Source: Lepas anatifera
Taxonomy: Eukaryota; Arthropoda; Thecostraca; Lepadidae
Direction of reading: 5' to 3'
Assembly: GCA_034440635.1 (NCBI GenBank)
Contig: JAOTON010000335.1
Coordinates: 364,501-428,500, forward strand
DNA length: 64,000 nucleotides
Below are positions 1 through 11,273 of the stretch, piece by piece (the stretch's first letter is position 1; the number at the start of each line of letters is the position of its first letter). The notes under the pieces are model-generated. The model searched no databases. It was not told where the DNA came from and worked only from the letters and a program-made list of their open reading frames with translations. Position numbers and translations under genes: made by a program.

Positions 1-1134
1 AAGATGAAAGGTAAGGTCCTGGGAAGGTCTCCCAAAGAGATTGCAGCATCAGGAGATAGCCGCTGTGAGGTACCTGGCTTTCCCAAACCGTCTGTGATGG
101 AAGAAACTACCGTGCCATCCTCTCCCTATCGCGACGCCCTTGTGGGCGGGCCTGAACGAGCGAAGTCGTCCTTCAATCTAGATTCCTCCCTGCGGGATAT
201 CATGCACTTATCGGTCCGGGATTTTATGAGCCTTTGCAGTGGGCGGGTGCCACAGCCAGTAAACTGCCCGACAAGTGGAGTTAGGACCACGGCTGAGAAG
301 TGCATTCAAACTGACCCAATAGGGAACCCTGACGTATTCCCAGCAGCACCACTGCTTGGCGATCAGAGTGGGCACACAGCTGATAAGGGCACCCAAGCGG
401 GTACCCATGAAGGGGGTGTGATGGCATCGGACGCCGCACCACCAGTAAACCTCTCCGGGGAGAGTGCTGAGACTGACGAGAGAGGGGAGCAGCCAGTCTC
501 TGACTCGAGGGCTGCTGCACAAGTAGTAAAGAGGCAAACCAAGCTGCAGAGACGTGAATCGGAGCGCTCTGCCTCAGCGCCGCCAAAAGGACGCAGCGCT
601 CGAAAGGAGCCAAGTGTAGCACTACTGCCAACCCCCGCAGATAACGACTCTACACTTATGCCACCACCATACGCTCCACCATCACCGCCGCCGAAGACAA
701 TCGACACAGGGTCCCGTGAAGGAAGGCGAAGGCTTTCCCCTTGTCCAAGTTCGGGAAAGGCATCCCCCAACGCGGCGCCAAAAGCATAAAAACCAGACTT
801 TCTCTTCCGTGACACAAAGGGAAAGAAAATTTGGGTGCCCAGAGTCCAAAAAGAGTTTCCTATTAAAATAAAGCAAGCGGGCTCCCTAGAGAGTTTTGGA
901 GAAGTCCAAAATGTTTGGCAGGATGTGCCGCGCCCTTGCGCTGTTAATGATGACAGGCATTCCGGGCCGAGAATCCGGGAGACCTACATAAACAGAAATA
1001 CAACCTTCGTTCGCCGCTCTCCACCCAAGGGTCTAGGATATCTGGAGCGAACGGAGAGGCCACCACAAGCGTGGGACGCACGCACGGCTTGGTGCGTATC
1101 TGAAATGTATGACGGGAGAAGCTGGGAGACCTAG
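1..1134 (+). pseudogene. Unrecognised long open frame with one internal stop, cut by the window edge
   Basis: A plus-strand frame is open from base 1 to a TAA at 787-789 and stays open in the same frame from 790 to a stop at 1132-1134, about 377 codons with a single interruption. The first part is hydrophilic, rich in Ser, Pro, Gly and Arg, and holds a proline-rich stretch with PPPYAPPSPPP around 655-690. The second part is basic and begins KPDFLFRDTKGKKIWVP. No domain is recognised. The start may lie left of the window. The frame lies antisense to the 3' side of SLC20A, so it is most likely a decayed retroelement frame (Gag-like proteins often carry PPxY), but a host exon is possible. The family is unknown. 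Confidence 0.45.
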
Positions 1135-1294
1135 CTTACCATTTCATTTTTAAGTGGCCTTTTCAGCCGACACATAATTGAAACCACATATATTATTAAC
1201 ACCTGAGAAGTTCTTGCAATGAAGGGCGCTATATGGCCAAGTCGCTGAAAGCGCCCTAAAATCCCAATACACACACACACCAAGCATGACTCAC

Positions 1295-1516
1295 GCCTCC
1301 GTAGAAGAGGATGTAGATGGGTGTCTCGGCCTTTTGCGCCACGCTTCCCTCCATGAAGATGAGCCACACGGCAATCAGCGGCCCGATGGCGTTGCTGACG
1401 TCGTTGCCGCCATGGGCGAAGCTGCCGAAGCTGGCAGTCATGACCTGGAGGGCTGCGAACAGCCGGGAGACCTCCGGCGCCTCGGGGCGCGACAGCTCGC
1501 GAAGCTCCTTGGCCGC
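1295..1516 (-). CDS. SLC20A: SLC20A exon with the second PiT signature (last visible exon)
   Basis: This 222-bp exon of 74 codons begins [20 protein letters not shown], then [33 protein letters not shown] and ends [27 protein letters not shown] is the C-terminal PiT signature. The Asp in GGNDVSN belongs to a motif repeated in both halves of these transporters and needed for transport in studied members. The acceptor is CGTAACCACAG and the donor is GTGAGT after GGC, with phase 0 at both ends. The following exon (family sequence VGI-GLW onward) was not found before base 1, so it lies outside the window. This exon gives the firmest family assignment. Confidence 0.96.
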
Positions 1517-2393
1517 CTGTGGTTACGGGAGAAGTTGCGGGGGTACATGTTAGCACTGTGAGATCATACTTAAAGACCGCAGAAGAGAAAGTGCTATAAT
1601 TGCGTTATAACTGAGTTATTAAGTACAGTGACATAAGTTCTTGTAACATCAGTGGGATGATGTTTATATACTTCAAAAGTAAGACTACGTCACCTCTAGT
1701 TAGCATTTTCACTCGTAGACTTCTAACGCATGCTTTATTTAAGACAGTGAAACTCAAAAAATAAGCAATAAAATGAAGTATATAATCCTCCGTTTGAGTA
1801 AGACATGACACTGTCAAGGAATCAACTGGACTTGGGCATACATTCTTTCTAAATTATGCCGCATTGGGCTTCTGGGCATCTCATTTGTCGAATTCTGGTA
1901 AATGTAATAATTGCCCGCCAAGATCGGGCGCTACTCGCGAGTGGATGGTGATTCGCTCTGACGTGCGACAGGTTCAGTCCTCTGACTAGGTTGTAATGAA
2001 TCTGACAATCTCGTCGCACGAATTCCACAGCAACCGGAGACACCGAACTAGTGGAATGTATGTCAAGGGTTAAGGGTCCAATGTCACATGTTACCAGGCC
2101 CCACGACAGTCGAGGTTTGGTTCACAAGCATGGATAGGCTCTAGTTATTGGTTTTGACGACACGTTTAATCTTTGCTTGCGATTATTCTTCGGGCTTCTT
2201 CCTATCGAACTGGTAGGGATGTGAGTGCGGTCAAAAACATGTGCAACCACAACAAAAGTGTTTCCGGGAAGATTTTTTACCAACGTTTGTGTATCAGTGA
2301 ACCGGAACTTCTAACCCGGTGGTATTGGGGGGACGACCTGCATCCACCGATTCCATCCCTCTCCCTTCCGTGACTGTTGGGGCGGTCACTCAC

Positions 2394-2528
2394 GGCGAGT
2401 GGCAGGCCACCGGTGGCAGCCGGGGTCTTCTCCGGGTCACGGGGCGTGATGAGGTGCATCTGACTGGCATTCTCCGGCAGTGTACCGCCGTTGGTGTGAG
2501 CTTTGGCCGGAGCCGGTGTCTTCTCCGT
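2394..2528 (-). CDS. SLC20A: SLC20A exon, proline/threonine-rich loop segment, phase 0-0
   Basis: This 135-bp exon is exactly 45 codons and reads TEKTPAPAKAHTNGGTLPEN, then ASQMHLITPRDPEKTPA and ATGGLPLA. The acceptor is a strong pyrimidine tract ending CGTTTCAG and the donor is GTGAGT. Both ends are phase 0 and match the phase-0 exit of the exon at 3969 and phase-0 entry of the exon at 1516. The sequence is hydrophilic and proline-rich, consistent with the cytoplasmic loop. Because it is a multiple of three with phase 0 at both ends, skipping it would keep the frame. Family residues are not recognisable here, so the call rests on splice geometry and position. Confidence 0.82.
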
Positions 2529-2654
2529 CTGAAACGACACAGTGGGCAAGGTTACAAACGTGGACCCAGGGGGAGCCTCCTCTCTCCGATCGGTCATCGG
2601 CGTCCCCTGAAATTCCCTCGGGACCACCTGGAACATCACTTACCCCTCCCCAGG

Positions 2655-2804
2655 ACAGGATGCAAGTACCGGCACCTTTGCGATAAGATCTGGCGCCTCT
2701 TTGTTAGGTTGCGCTGCCCGAAAATGGCGCCTCTTCGGTCCGAATGGCACCCCCAGTTTGAACGCCCCCCCCCACCCCGATCGGGAATCCTGAATCCGCC
2801 TATG
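2655..2804 (-). mobile_element. Short hAT-like element, CATAGGCGGATC family, truncated copy
   Basis: Read on the minus strand, the sequence starts CATAGGCGGATTCAGGATTC, then CGATCGGGG, a G-rich tract and GGGGGTGCCA, GGCGCC blocks. These are the same blocks in the same order as the better-bounded copy at 22222-22470. The far end cannot be placed exactly and lies near 2655. It sits in the short intron upstream of the 135-bp SLC20A exon. Confidence 0.6.
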
Positions 2805-3331
2805 CATGGTTACAAGAGCTGGTGGTTCACATTGGAACTCCCCCGTCTGTGTCTAGTGTCGACACTGCCAGTCCTTTAGGCTCTGGCAATTCCAACACCG
2901 CCTTATGGACGTGACCTGCTGATATACCACGGGAAACGACCCGAACCGCGGTGAATGAGGCAGGCCTCCACATCCCGCTACAATACGCTACGAAGAAATC
3001 TAACTCTTCCAGCACATTTCATCTTCGGAATCTCCTTCTGCTGTGGAACAAAGCCAAGTAAATTTAATGGATTGGATATTAAAAGAAAATATCAAAGTGT
3101 CTGTACGTGATGCATTGATAAGCGGTGAGATTGAATTTTTGCAGGAACACACTATGGAATATTGAATCCACCAATGAAAAAGTGACAAGACCTGAAACAT
3201 GGACGAGGATCATACCCCACATCCCAGAGTCCCAGTTTCTTTGGAATATCAACTTCTCGTTCCAGAGCCTCATGATTGTTGTCGATGATAATAAAAAACA
3301 TTTGCGTTCAATCAGAACTATTTCAAGGATA

Positions 3332-3451
3332 ATGATTATGCTATATAAAATTAAGCGATAACCGCTCCTAATCTAAGGTAATTGAAAACGCCAAAGGGTA
3401 TATTCGTTAATTTATCAAAGATTATCAGTTGATTTTATATAGCATAATCAT
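3332..3451. repeat. 20-bp perfect inverted repeat
   Basis: Bases 3332-3351 (ATGATTATGCTATATAAAAT) have their exact reverse complement at 3432-3451, with an 80-bp spacer. No element boundaries or coding sequence were recognised around it. Confidence 0.7.
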
Positions 3452-3968
3452 CACGACTAGCACGCTCAAAACGGCACTTCAAACTCTTTTCTAACTTATT
3501 TCAAGGATATTGTGAGACTCCCGGGTTCGCATTGTCTCCAAGCAACGGTTATCGTCCCGTAAGGTACAAACACATTACCCTGTCAATTGCATATCTTCTA
3601 TAGTCGTAACCCCACTGAGCCCTTTATGAAAAGCTTTGAAATAATTCCGGAATCAATAAGCCGATTGCTTTTCGCCCACGCAGTGACAGGCTTAACACCC
3701 GAGACTTTTCATTAGCAATTTTGGAATCCAATACTCTTTCTAGGCTTGGAAACCAACATTTTCCCTCCAGCTAAATAATCCTGTCAGAACTCAGAACACT
3801 GAAGCAGACAAATGAATGATTAGTGAGGATTGTGGGCTCCAGAACATATTCAGTGAACATAAAATTCATTGAAGCGAGTCGGTGCAAGTCCAATCGAACA
3901 CAGCGGCAGGTCTTGAGTAATACCAAACCACCTCTGCGATTTTCTTAGTGAAACTTTGGCTGACTAAC

Positions 3969-4144
3969 CGGTGTCTGCAGGTTGGTAGCCCCGATGTAGC
4001 CGTTGTTGGAGGTGTCGCCGTTGAAGGCGTAGGTGGCCCCTGTCTGGTGGTTGTTGATTGAGGTGTTTATCTGGTTGAGCTTCTCCATGGAGATGGCAGG
4101 CGTTGGGCCCTTGGAAACCTCCGGACTGGGCATCTGGGACACAT
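3969..4144 (-). CDS. SLC20A: SLC20A exon, part of the cytoplasmic loop
   Basis: This 176-bp exon encodes 58 whole codons of hydrophilic sequence rich in Pro, Ser, Thr, Asn and Gln (VSQMPSPEVSKGPTPAI, then NHQTGATYAFNGDTSNNGY and GATNLQTP). It has no membrane segment, as expected for the poorly conserved cytoplasmic loop between the two conserved halves of PiT. The acceptor is GGCTGTCCGCAG and the donor is GTTAGT after CCG. It enters in phase 1 and leaves in phase 0. The assignment rests on splice sites, phase, an open frame and position between two certain exons, not on residue conservation. The open frame extends upstream past the acceptor, so the acceptor choice is an inference. Confidence 0.8.
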
Positions 4145-4344
4145 CTGCGGACAGCCGGTACGCAAAATTCACAATAGTCTTTAGGGGCCATTGGCACACA
4201 TCTTGCAGCAAGGCAATTACCTTGAGAAAGGAATATACACAGAAGTCCCAAACACAGCTGTATCTTCCATTTTTCTAAAGAGGTGTTGAGGTTTTAGGGC
4301 AGTTCAGATGCCAGGGCCATCCGGCTTATTAAGGTGAAAGTGGT

Positions 4345-4443
4345 AGGGAGGGGAAGGAGTATGTTTTCAGTTTATGCTTTTTCTTCTTAGTTATCTACTA
4401 AGAAGAAAAAAGCATAAACTGAAAACATACTCCTTCCCTCCCT
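4345..4443. repeat. Near-perfect hairpin with 46-bp arms and 7-base loop
   Basis: Bases 4345-4390 and 4398-4443 are reverse complements except for one extra A and one missing C, with the loop TTATCTA between. The stem runs from AGGGAGG through GTTTTCAGTTTATGC to CTTCTTAG. A transcript of either strand would fold into an almost fully paired 99-base hairpin. It lies in the SLC20A intron upstream of the 3969-4144 exon. It may be a snap-back duplication, the relic of a small foldback element, or a small-RNA precursor; the sequence alone does not decide. Confidence 0.85.
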
Positions 4444-6189
4444 AAAGAGTTAAATTCAAAACGATTTAAAATTTTCCATAATTAATTGGGTCGCGTATTG
4501 GACGTGGTCAAGAATAGCCTAAAAGGTGGCATATTGAACTCATTCCTGAGCGCCACATGCCCTTTGCTGTCGATGCGCCCTAAACTACCAATTATGATGA
4601 TGATGAACTCATTGCTGAGTAAGGTGATGTAGTTCAGACATTACCCAGATTCCATCCCGGTCTTTCCTTTACGTTAAGTGACATCTTTTAATTTGAGACC
4701 TCGGCAAACTAGAAAGAAAATAATTATTTTTCATTCATGGGGCCAAAGCGAACAACAGGTTTTTCCGTTTAACAGTTTAGCTCATGATGAGTTTGAAAAT
4801 ATTTATACATATGCAAACTGACACGTAACATAAGACACGACCTATGGATGTGGGAAAAATAAAAAATACTTTCGGAAAATCGCAATCAGGCGCGTAGTGA
4901 AGCTAAGTATTTAAGGTAAGACAAGCCTTAGGTACCTACATGACTCGCGTATTGTTCTATTATAATCTATTATGACTCTACCACGGGCCAAACTTCAACT
5001 GCGATGTCTTAAACAACTCCCAAGGAAAAAAGTCAGTCTATTGAAAGATAATGAGATCCTGAAAACGGGTCGTTAAAAAACATGTTTTTATTTTTCAGAC
5101 TCAAATCCACTTTTTTCCCGTTATATATTCAATTCTGATTTCAATGAGCCATATTCCAAGCATCTACGACAACGGGAAAGATCGCCTCAAAACAGATAAA
5201 GATTTCATGTTTCAGGCGCGATTGGCCGCCCGGCGTTGCAGTCTCCCCATGTTAAATTGGAGTTGAAGGGGTGCATAACCTACCAGTAAAGACAGCCTGG
5301 CATGTGCGTGCGTACAAGAGCGGTAGATGGGATTTAACATGCAGGCATTTACTTGTCAGATGTATTTGCGGCGCAGTACAAATACAATTTATTCCAAAAA
5401 AACCTGAAACTAAATGGTTCAGCACCATAGTACTTTAAATCCCGACAGAACAGGAATACCTTCCGGAGGCGAACCTTTCTCTGGTAACATTCGTCGGAGA
5501 ACATCGTTGGGGCAGGTGCTTGTCCCTATTCTCCTGCGAACTATTTAAGAGCTCTGATACAGCTAGAAGAAGACCCTGCTGCATATTTTTACCCTTTAGA
5601 TGGCTCACGAAATATTCCACCAGCTTCACACCACGTTCTGTGGGACCGTTCACGACAGTAAGTTCTGGAATACCTTGAAACAGGGGAAGCTATACCAGTC
5701 ACCTGCTTCTGAACGGAGTCATTTCATGTCAGAATCTTTCAGCTTCAGGCGCTCGAATACCAGCCAGCTTTCAGGAATGACAAATTGGCAGAGATTTGGT
5801 ACCGAGCCGAGCTCTTCATAGCCTCTGTCGGAACTTTAGCCTACCTAACTGAAAGGTGGATGGTTTTGCTGTTTAGGCCAGGTACTGTGTCACTGCCTTT
5901 TTACCTCCAGCATTGTGATTCTTATTTGCGAGGCAGATTATAACTTTCTGGTCACAAATAACAGTTGCGTGCCAGCTCTGTTTCTTGAGAAGATGATCAC
6001 GAATTGCACTAGCTGGTTTACGTGTGGCTGTCAGGAGAGGTTGTCTCCAACAAATGTCTGTTTAGAAGACCGGGAGCCCACCAGCGAGCCATATTCATGG
6101 AATATAGGACATTTATGGCATGAAGTACGTGCTACTACTGAATCAGATTCCGTTTATCATTACAGAAGATACTTAAATACTGAATATCA

Positions 6190-6387
6190 TAATTTTTGGA
6201 GTTTAACAACGCATCAACTGCTCAGGTCATATGGCATCAGAGGCGACAGGGAAAGAATAAGCTTGGGCTAAAGCAGGGCGCCATGTTCTGCCTTTGGGTG
6301 GGCTCGAACCTACGACACCGAACACGTACAAAATGTCATTGACCGAGCCGAGCGCAAGCGCTAACCGACTCAGCCACTCAGACCCCG
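6190..6387 (-). repeat. tRNA-derived SINE copy (family S1)
   Basis: On the minus strand the head resembles a class II tRNA (Ser/Leu-like). An A-box-like TGGCTGAGTCGG follows GGGGTCTGAG, a variable-arm-like stretch comes next, and then a B box GGTTCGAGCCC. A body ends GCCATATGACCTGAGCAG, TTGATGCGTTGTTAAACTCC and AAAAATTATGA. The same 3' part occurs in the copies at 13.8, 42.0 and 63.7 kb. The tRNA part is too diverged to be a functional tRNA gene. It lies within the spacer of the large inverted repeat. Confidence 0.75.
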
Positions 6388-6695
6388 AAATAGTTAGCGG
6401 CTTTCCTTGTAAGTGCTTCTAAACCATGCATTTGGGTTCCTCCGTCGCGGATAGTCAGCTTTAGAGCCTTCTATGAGCATCAAAGCTAGCCATGAAATGC
6501 AGTGAAGTGCTTTCATTAAGTTAATATAGAAATCGCCCTGAATGTGCTGGAAGTCAATTTGCCATCAGCTGTAGTATTTGTGCACAGAAAGTTATATTCT
6601 GTCCCGCTGGTGAGAACCACCATCTTGGAGGTAAGGAGCCAGTCGCACAACAATTGGCCAAAACAGCAAAAATTCACATTTGACTAGGGGCAGGC

Positions 6696-7494
6696 TTAAA
6701 GGGAGATACGCGAAAAATTATTATTGTGGTTTCATGATATTTGAAAAATCTTGATAACGAAACTATCAACTGTTTTTGTATCTTCGGCAAAATTTTGGGA
6801 GGCCACTTACTTATTATCGAGATAGGTTAACAGTTTCGATAAAATGCCCATCACTTACCCATGCCCATGCCCATCCCTTACTTTTCGAAAACTATTTAAA
6901 GTTGAAAAGTAAAGTTTTTTTTATTATATAAATGTCTGTTCTCCTGTACTTGTATTTAAATTAACTTTCAAAAGCTTATAAAAACTACAAAATGAACAAG
7001 TTTGCCCTAAAAACGGCAAAAACATAATTACTCAAGTCTTCAGCGGTTTCGTACCTCGGATCTTGAGTCATTTTCTGCTTCAGCCCCAGGATGACAAAAC
7101 TTTTACGTCAGATAGGTAACGTGACCCCGGTTTGAGAATTCTTAGGCTTTTGATTGGTTAATTGTGATTTCTTTTAAGCCCTATATTTCTGTTTTAAAAG
7201 AGTCTTGGAATATTTTTTTCTAAAGTAGTTTTTTCCTGTAGTAGTCCAAAGTTCTACATCACTATTTAGGATAGATATGACCTAATTCTTAGAGAAATTG
7301 ATAGCCTTAGCCGTGTGTACGTCATATACATCGATATGAGGTCTACCGGTAAAGTCGTCTAGAAATCTTGACTTTGAAAGCAATTTTAAGGCATTTGCAG
7401 GCCGAATTCGCAAAAATGAGAATAGGACTTCTGAAACAACTTTTGTAACCTTTTGATATAGCCATTACAATTTTTTTCGCGTATCTCCCTTTAA
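6696..7494. mobile_element. TTAA-flanked short inverted-repeat element (piggyBac-like MITE), AGGGAGATACGCG type
   Basis: The element has TTAA at 6696-6699 and 7491-7494 and terminal inverted repeats that read TTAAAGGGAGATACGCG followed by poly-A on the left, mirrored at the right end. There is no coding frame for a transposase. TTAA target sites and short inverted ends are typical of piggyBac-like nonautonomous elements, and this assignment is by analogy. It abuts the inner end of the right arm of the large inverted repeat. Confidence 0.75.
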
Positions 7495-8265
7495 GTTTCT
7501 GATGGAGGCTATGAAGATCTCGGTGAATGTTCGGTACTAAGCCTCAGCCAGCTTGTCACTCCTGACAGCTGGCTGGTATTCGATTGCCTGAATCTGAAAT
7601 ATTCTGACCAGAAATGGCTCCGTTAAGAGTGGTGACTGGTATAGCTTCTCCTGTTTCAAGGTATTCCAGAACTTACTGTGGTGAACAATCCCACAGCGCG
7701 GTGTGAAGCTGGTGGAAGATTTCGTGAGCCATCCAAAGGGTAAAAATATGCAGCAGGGTCTTCTAGCAGTATCAGAGCTCTTAAATAGTTCGCAGGAGAA
7801 TAGGGAGAAGCACCTGTTCCAACGACGTTCTCCAACGAATGTTACCAGAGAAAGGTTCGCCTCAGGAAGGCATTCCTGTTCTGTCGGGATTTTAGAGTAC
7901 TTGGGTGCTGAACCATTTAATTTCAGGTCTTTTGTGGAATAACGTGTATTTGTATTGCGCTGCACGTACATCTGACAAGTAAATGCCTGTATGTTAAATC
8001 CCATCTACCGCTCTTATACGCACGCACATGCCAGGCTGTCTTTACTTGTAGGTTATGCACCTCTTTCAATCGAATTTAACAAGGGGAGACTGCAACGCCG
8101 GGCGGCCAATCGCGCCTGAAACATGAAATCTTTAACCGTTTTGAGGCGATCTTTCCCGTTGTCTTAGATGCTTGGAATGTGGCTCATTGAAATCAGAATT
8201 GAATATATAATGGGAAAAAGTGGGTTCGAGTCTGAAAAGTAAAAAAATGTTTTTTTAACGACCGT

Positions 8266-9290
8266 AATGTCCCAGTGTGTGTTATTGATTATACAGAAAA
8301 TATTACAAAGGGGAAAAGAGGCTCACATATCCCCTCAACTACAATGCATTATCGCTTTAAAATGATGTTTACGTGCCTAATATATGCTATCATAAAACAT
8401 GTTTTGCTTTACACTTTAAAATTCGATAATGTGCATGAAACGTTGACGTGGCTCGTTCTGATTCCGAGCTCCTATGCGGACAAAACAAGCCCAATCCAAT
8501 CCGCGAGGATGGAAGGGAACTTTGGGCTTTGGAGGTATTCAAAGTGTTCTCTACCGTGCGATAGAGATATATCTGGTTTCTCTACCGTGCAAAGGCGTTG
8601 AAGATGACCTAGTAATACACTGTGTAAAAATATATCTGCATAACACACGACAGACATACTGTCTGTGGTTTGGAAAAAACTTAAAAGCTGTTTTTATGAC
8701 CATAGTCTAACCAATTCAAAGTGATGCAGGAAAACGATTATACGGTTAATTGAAAGACCAACGCCAATCAATACACGGTATACTTCATCTGAAATATTTG
8801 AAGTTGCATGAGGCGGTTCTCCAATGAAGGGAAGCCCCTCCATCTCCTGCTGGAGGGGAAGTTTCCTGTTGGGAGCTGCTACAAGCATATTTCAAATGCT
8901 GCTGAACAGGACGACACGCTACACAGATTTTACATTCACGCCAACACCGTAAAGTCCATGCGGGCGGCAACGTTCAGACACTTGGGCCTGAAATACATGC
9001 GCATATCACATACAAGTCCAACACACAACCTGTCTGTAATGCAAATCACAGAGTTCCACGAACGAGTGGAATCCTTGAACAGGCGACATACTTGCATTTG
9101 GCTGCTGTTAAAAAGCAAAGTGTAGTCGTGAGAGTGTTGATGGTGCCACAGCAGCCACAGAGCCATGCGTTCACGAGTGTCCTCGGCGATGGAGATGCGT
9201 CACTCTGGGCAGGATGCGCATCGTTCCTGGCAGGACGAACACTACATCCTTCAGCGTAATACCGTTCGGTCCAGGGACGTCGCCTCGAAT
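8266..9290. other. Intronic stretch, nothing recognised
   Basis: No exon, RNA gene or repeat boundary could be recognised here. The open frames are short, have no family motifs and overlap each other on both strands. It lies in the 12.3-kb SLC20A intron. Confidence 0.5.
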
Positions 9291-9339
9291 TTTTCATGGG
9301 GTTTAGATTCAATGGGGTTCTCCCATCACTGATTCAAAG

Positions 9340-10310
9340 GAGGTCTTCAGTTTTTAGGGGTCTTCCAAGTTTCATGGGCCATCCTACTGGGGCGGCCCAG
9401 ATATTCAGTTTTGATTTATCTGTATACCACTTAAGTCAATATTTTCGTCGATGCTGGCATTATCATCAATCAGAAGGAGGGACTCCAAAGACTTCCAGGG
9501 GCCTCAAAAAGAAATGAAGCACGCATCGATGAAGCTGGGTTGCCTCCTCTGCCATTAGATGGACCTTCGTGTACCACTTAGACAAACAGGGACGCGTGTG
9601 CCTCTTCAAAAGACCAGCCTTGACATATGGGCAAGGCTAGCAACTATGGACGCCCGAGGGGAATCCTCTTCCATTTAGGGGGCCTCCATTGACTGTTAGA
9701 GGGCCTCCCATGCGAACCAGGGCCTTAAATACAAGTACGGTAAGCTACCAGTGGCGCTGGAGATCTCCTCTCCAAAACCGGGGCCTCCGCCCGCTTCGTC
9801 ACATGGAGCTTCCTTGAACCGCTTCAGGGATCCATTATTAAACTATTGAACAGGTCAGCAGGTTTCACAGGCCTAAGAGCAGTCTCTACCATTTAAGGGA
9901 TCCCTCATCACTAGTCAAGCGGAATTATATGCATGTCAGCGCCCTAAATATAACTGAGACACAACGATGAGGGCCTCTCCAGGGGCCTCCACGTGCTTGA
10001 TTCGACGGGCTTCCTTGACCTGTTGCGGACCTCGCCTGACAATATTGAGACTATCGTCTTCATGGTTGGACTAAAAAACATGTTTTCCCGTCTCGAGGGG
10101 CCTCGTCTGTCAATCTGGGTCAGCTCACGCATGCCAGGGGCCTGAAATATACCTCGAGTACGTGTCAACGTGGAAGAGGGTACCTCTGTCGTTAGCGGAG
10201 CTTTCTTGAACCATTTACATCGTCGGATGGGTCCTTCTCGAAACGTTTGGGGATTTGGGGCCTCCCCATTCCAGCTAAGGGGCTTCCAATGTCAAAGAGG
10301 TAGTCCTAAG
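9340..10310. repeat. Degenerate GGGGCCTCC minisatellite-like region
   Basis: The motif GGGCCT(C/T)C, often preceded by TTTAGGG or followed by a short AT-rich filler, recurs at irregular spacings of roughly 30-45 bp across this stretch. Examples are near 9660-9710, 9970-9990, 10098 and 10255-10275. Units are too decayed to fix a period. It resembles in style the arrays at 17-20 kb and 45-48 kb. No coding feature is seen in it. Confidence 0.4.
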
Positions 10311-11273
10311 TGCCTATTGGTAACGTATTTATAGCTCGTCAGACTCCTGAGGCTATCAGAGCATCGAAGGAAGCCCCTGAGTCCAGCAGAGGGCCTTCTA
10401 AAATGGCATACGGTCTAGGCCACCATCGTGACGACGCCCCTCCTGGTTCGGTCAAGACCGGTATAGCCATCGCCTGTAAAATCGTAGGCCCCAGCAGCGC
10501 AGACATTGCAGATTCGAGGACAGTCGCTCAGATTTCAATAGGAACGTCTCTGGCGTAGCTTTAGCGAGGGATATCGCATCAATTTCCCAACAACACGATG
10601 GGCATCGTTCCACTCAGAAACTATATTTATTCAGTTTCCTGCTCATCGCATAAGTTATGGGCGAATCCATTTTGGTATCTCCAAAAGTCTAAGGATATTT
10701 TGGAAACATCTTGAAGCTCATCTTAATCAACTCCCTCTCATACAAAAGAAACGCTTCGGGCCATCAGCATGGTGGCAGATCTACAGGGGTGAGAACGACG
10801 CTGAGTACCTCTATGCCGATAGGCCAGATAGTTTTGGGCAGTTTGGGACGCGAGCAAGAGAAAAAAACAACTACAGTTATGAGAACAGTGTTTCCTAAAT
10901 GAACTGGTTGTTTGATTTTCAGGCACGTGTCTTATAATCAATATGGCCACTTCGGTGGGGTGGGAGTGATGCTCTATAGACCTAGTGTAAACACCTTTTT
11001 TAAACTTATCCGGCGTTTGGGGGGACAAAAGATAGTTTGACCCCCTCCAATGCTTTGGAGGGGAAGCATGGCCGGAATGCCCCCCCCTCCTGCGTTCACC
11101 AATGAGCTTGAGAGAATAATAAAAAAATACTCCACGTCAATGTCCGCACTGGTGAAGAATATGAGGCATATGTGTCTTGTTCAAAATCCAAAATTAGAAA
11201 TGCAGTTTTGGTAACTGACGCAACGCTTTCTTGATAACTCCGCAATTTTAGTGAAGCGCACATAAGTCCACAG
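10310..11273. other. Intronic stretch, nothing recognised
   Basis: No coding exon or repeat family was recognised between the degenerate array and the first TTAA element. Short open frames on both strands lack family motifs. Confidence 0.45.

Larger units (their letters stand above)
5065..8265. repeat. Large inverted repeat (foldback-like), arms about 750-770 bp
   Basis: The left arm, about 5065-5840, and the right arm, about 7495-8265, are diverged reverse complements. Shared blocks in matching order include the poly-A/T block at the outer end, GGCGCGATTGGCCGCCCGGC, AGACAGCCTGGCATG, GAGCGGTAGATGGGATTTAA, and TTCATAGCCTC at the inner end. The spacer is about 1.65 kb and contains a SINE and a TTAA-flanked element abutting the right arm. 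No transposase, terminal motif or clear target duplication was found. The minus-strand 155-codon frame in the right arm is not preserved in the left arm. It could be a long-TIR element or an inverted duplication, and arm ends are accurate to about 10 bp. Confidence 0.85.

Noticed and set aside
2319..2879. 186-codon plus-strand frame
   Set aside because: It is a shadow of the minus-strand SLC20A exon 2394-2528, runs on into an hAT-like fragment, and has no recognisable domain.
7537..8004. 155-codon minus-strand frame in the right arm of the large inverted repeat
   Set aside because: The other arm does not preserve the frame and no domain is visible, so a protein is unlikely.
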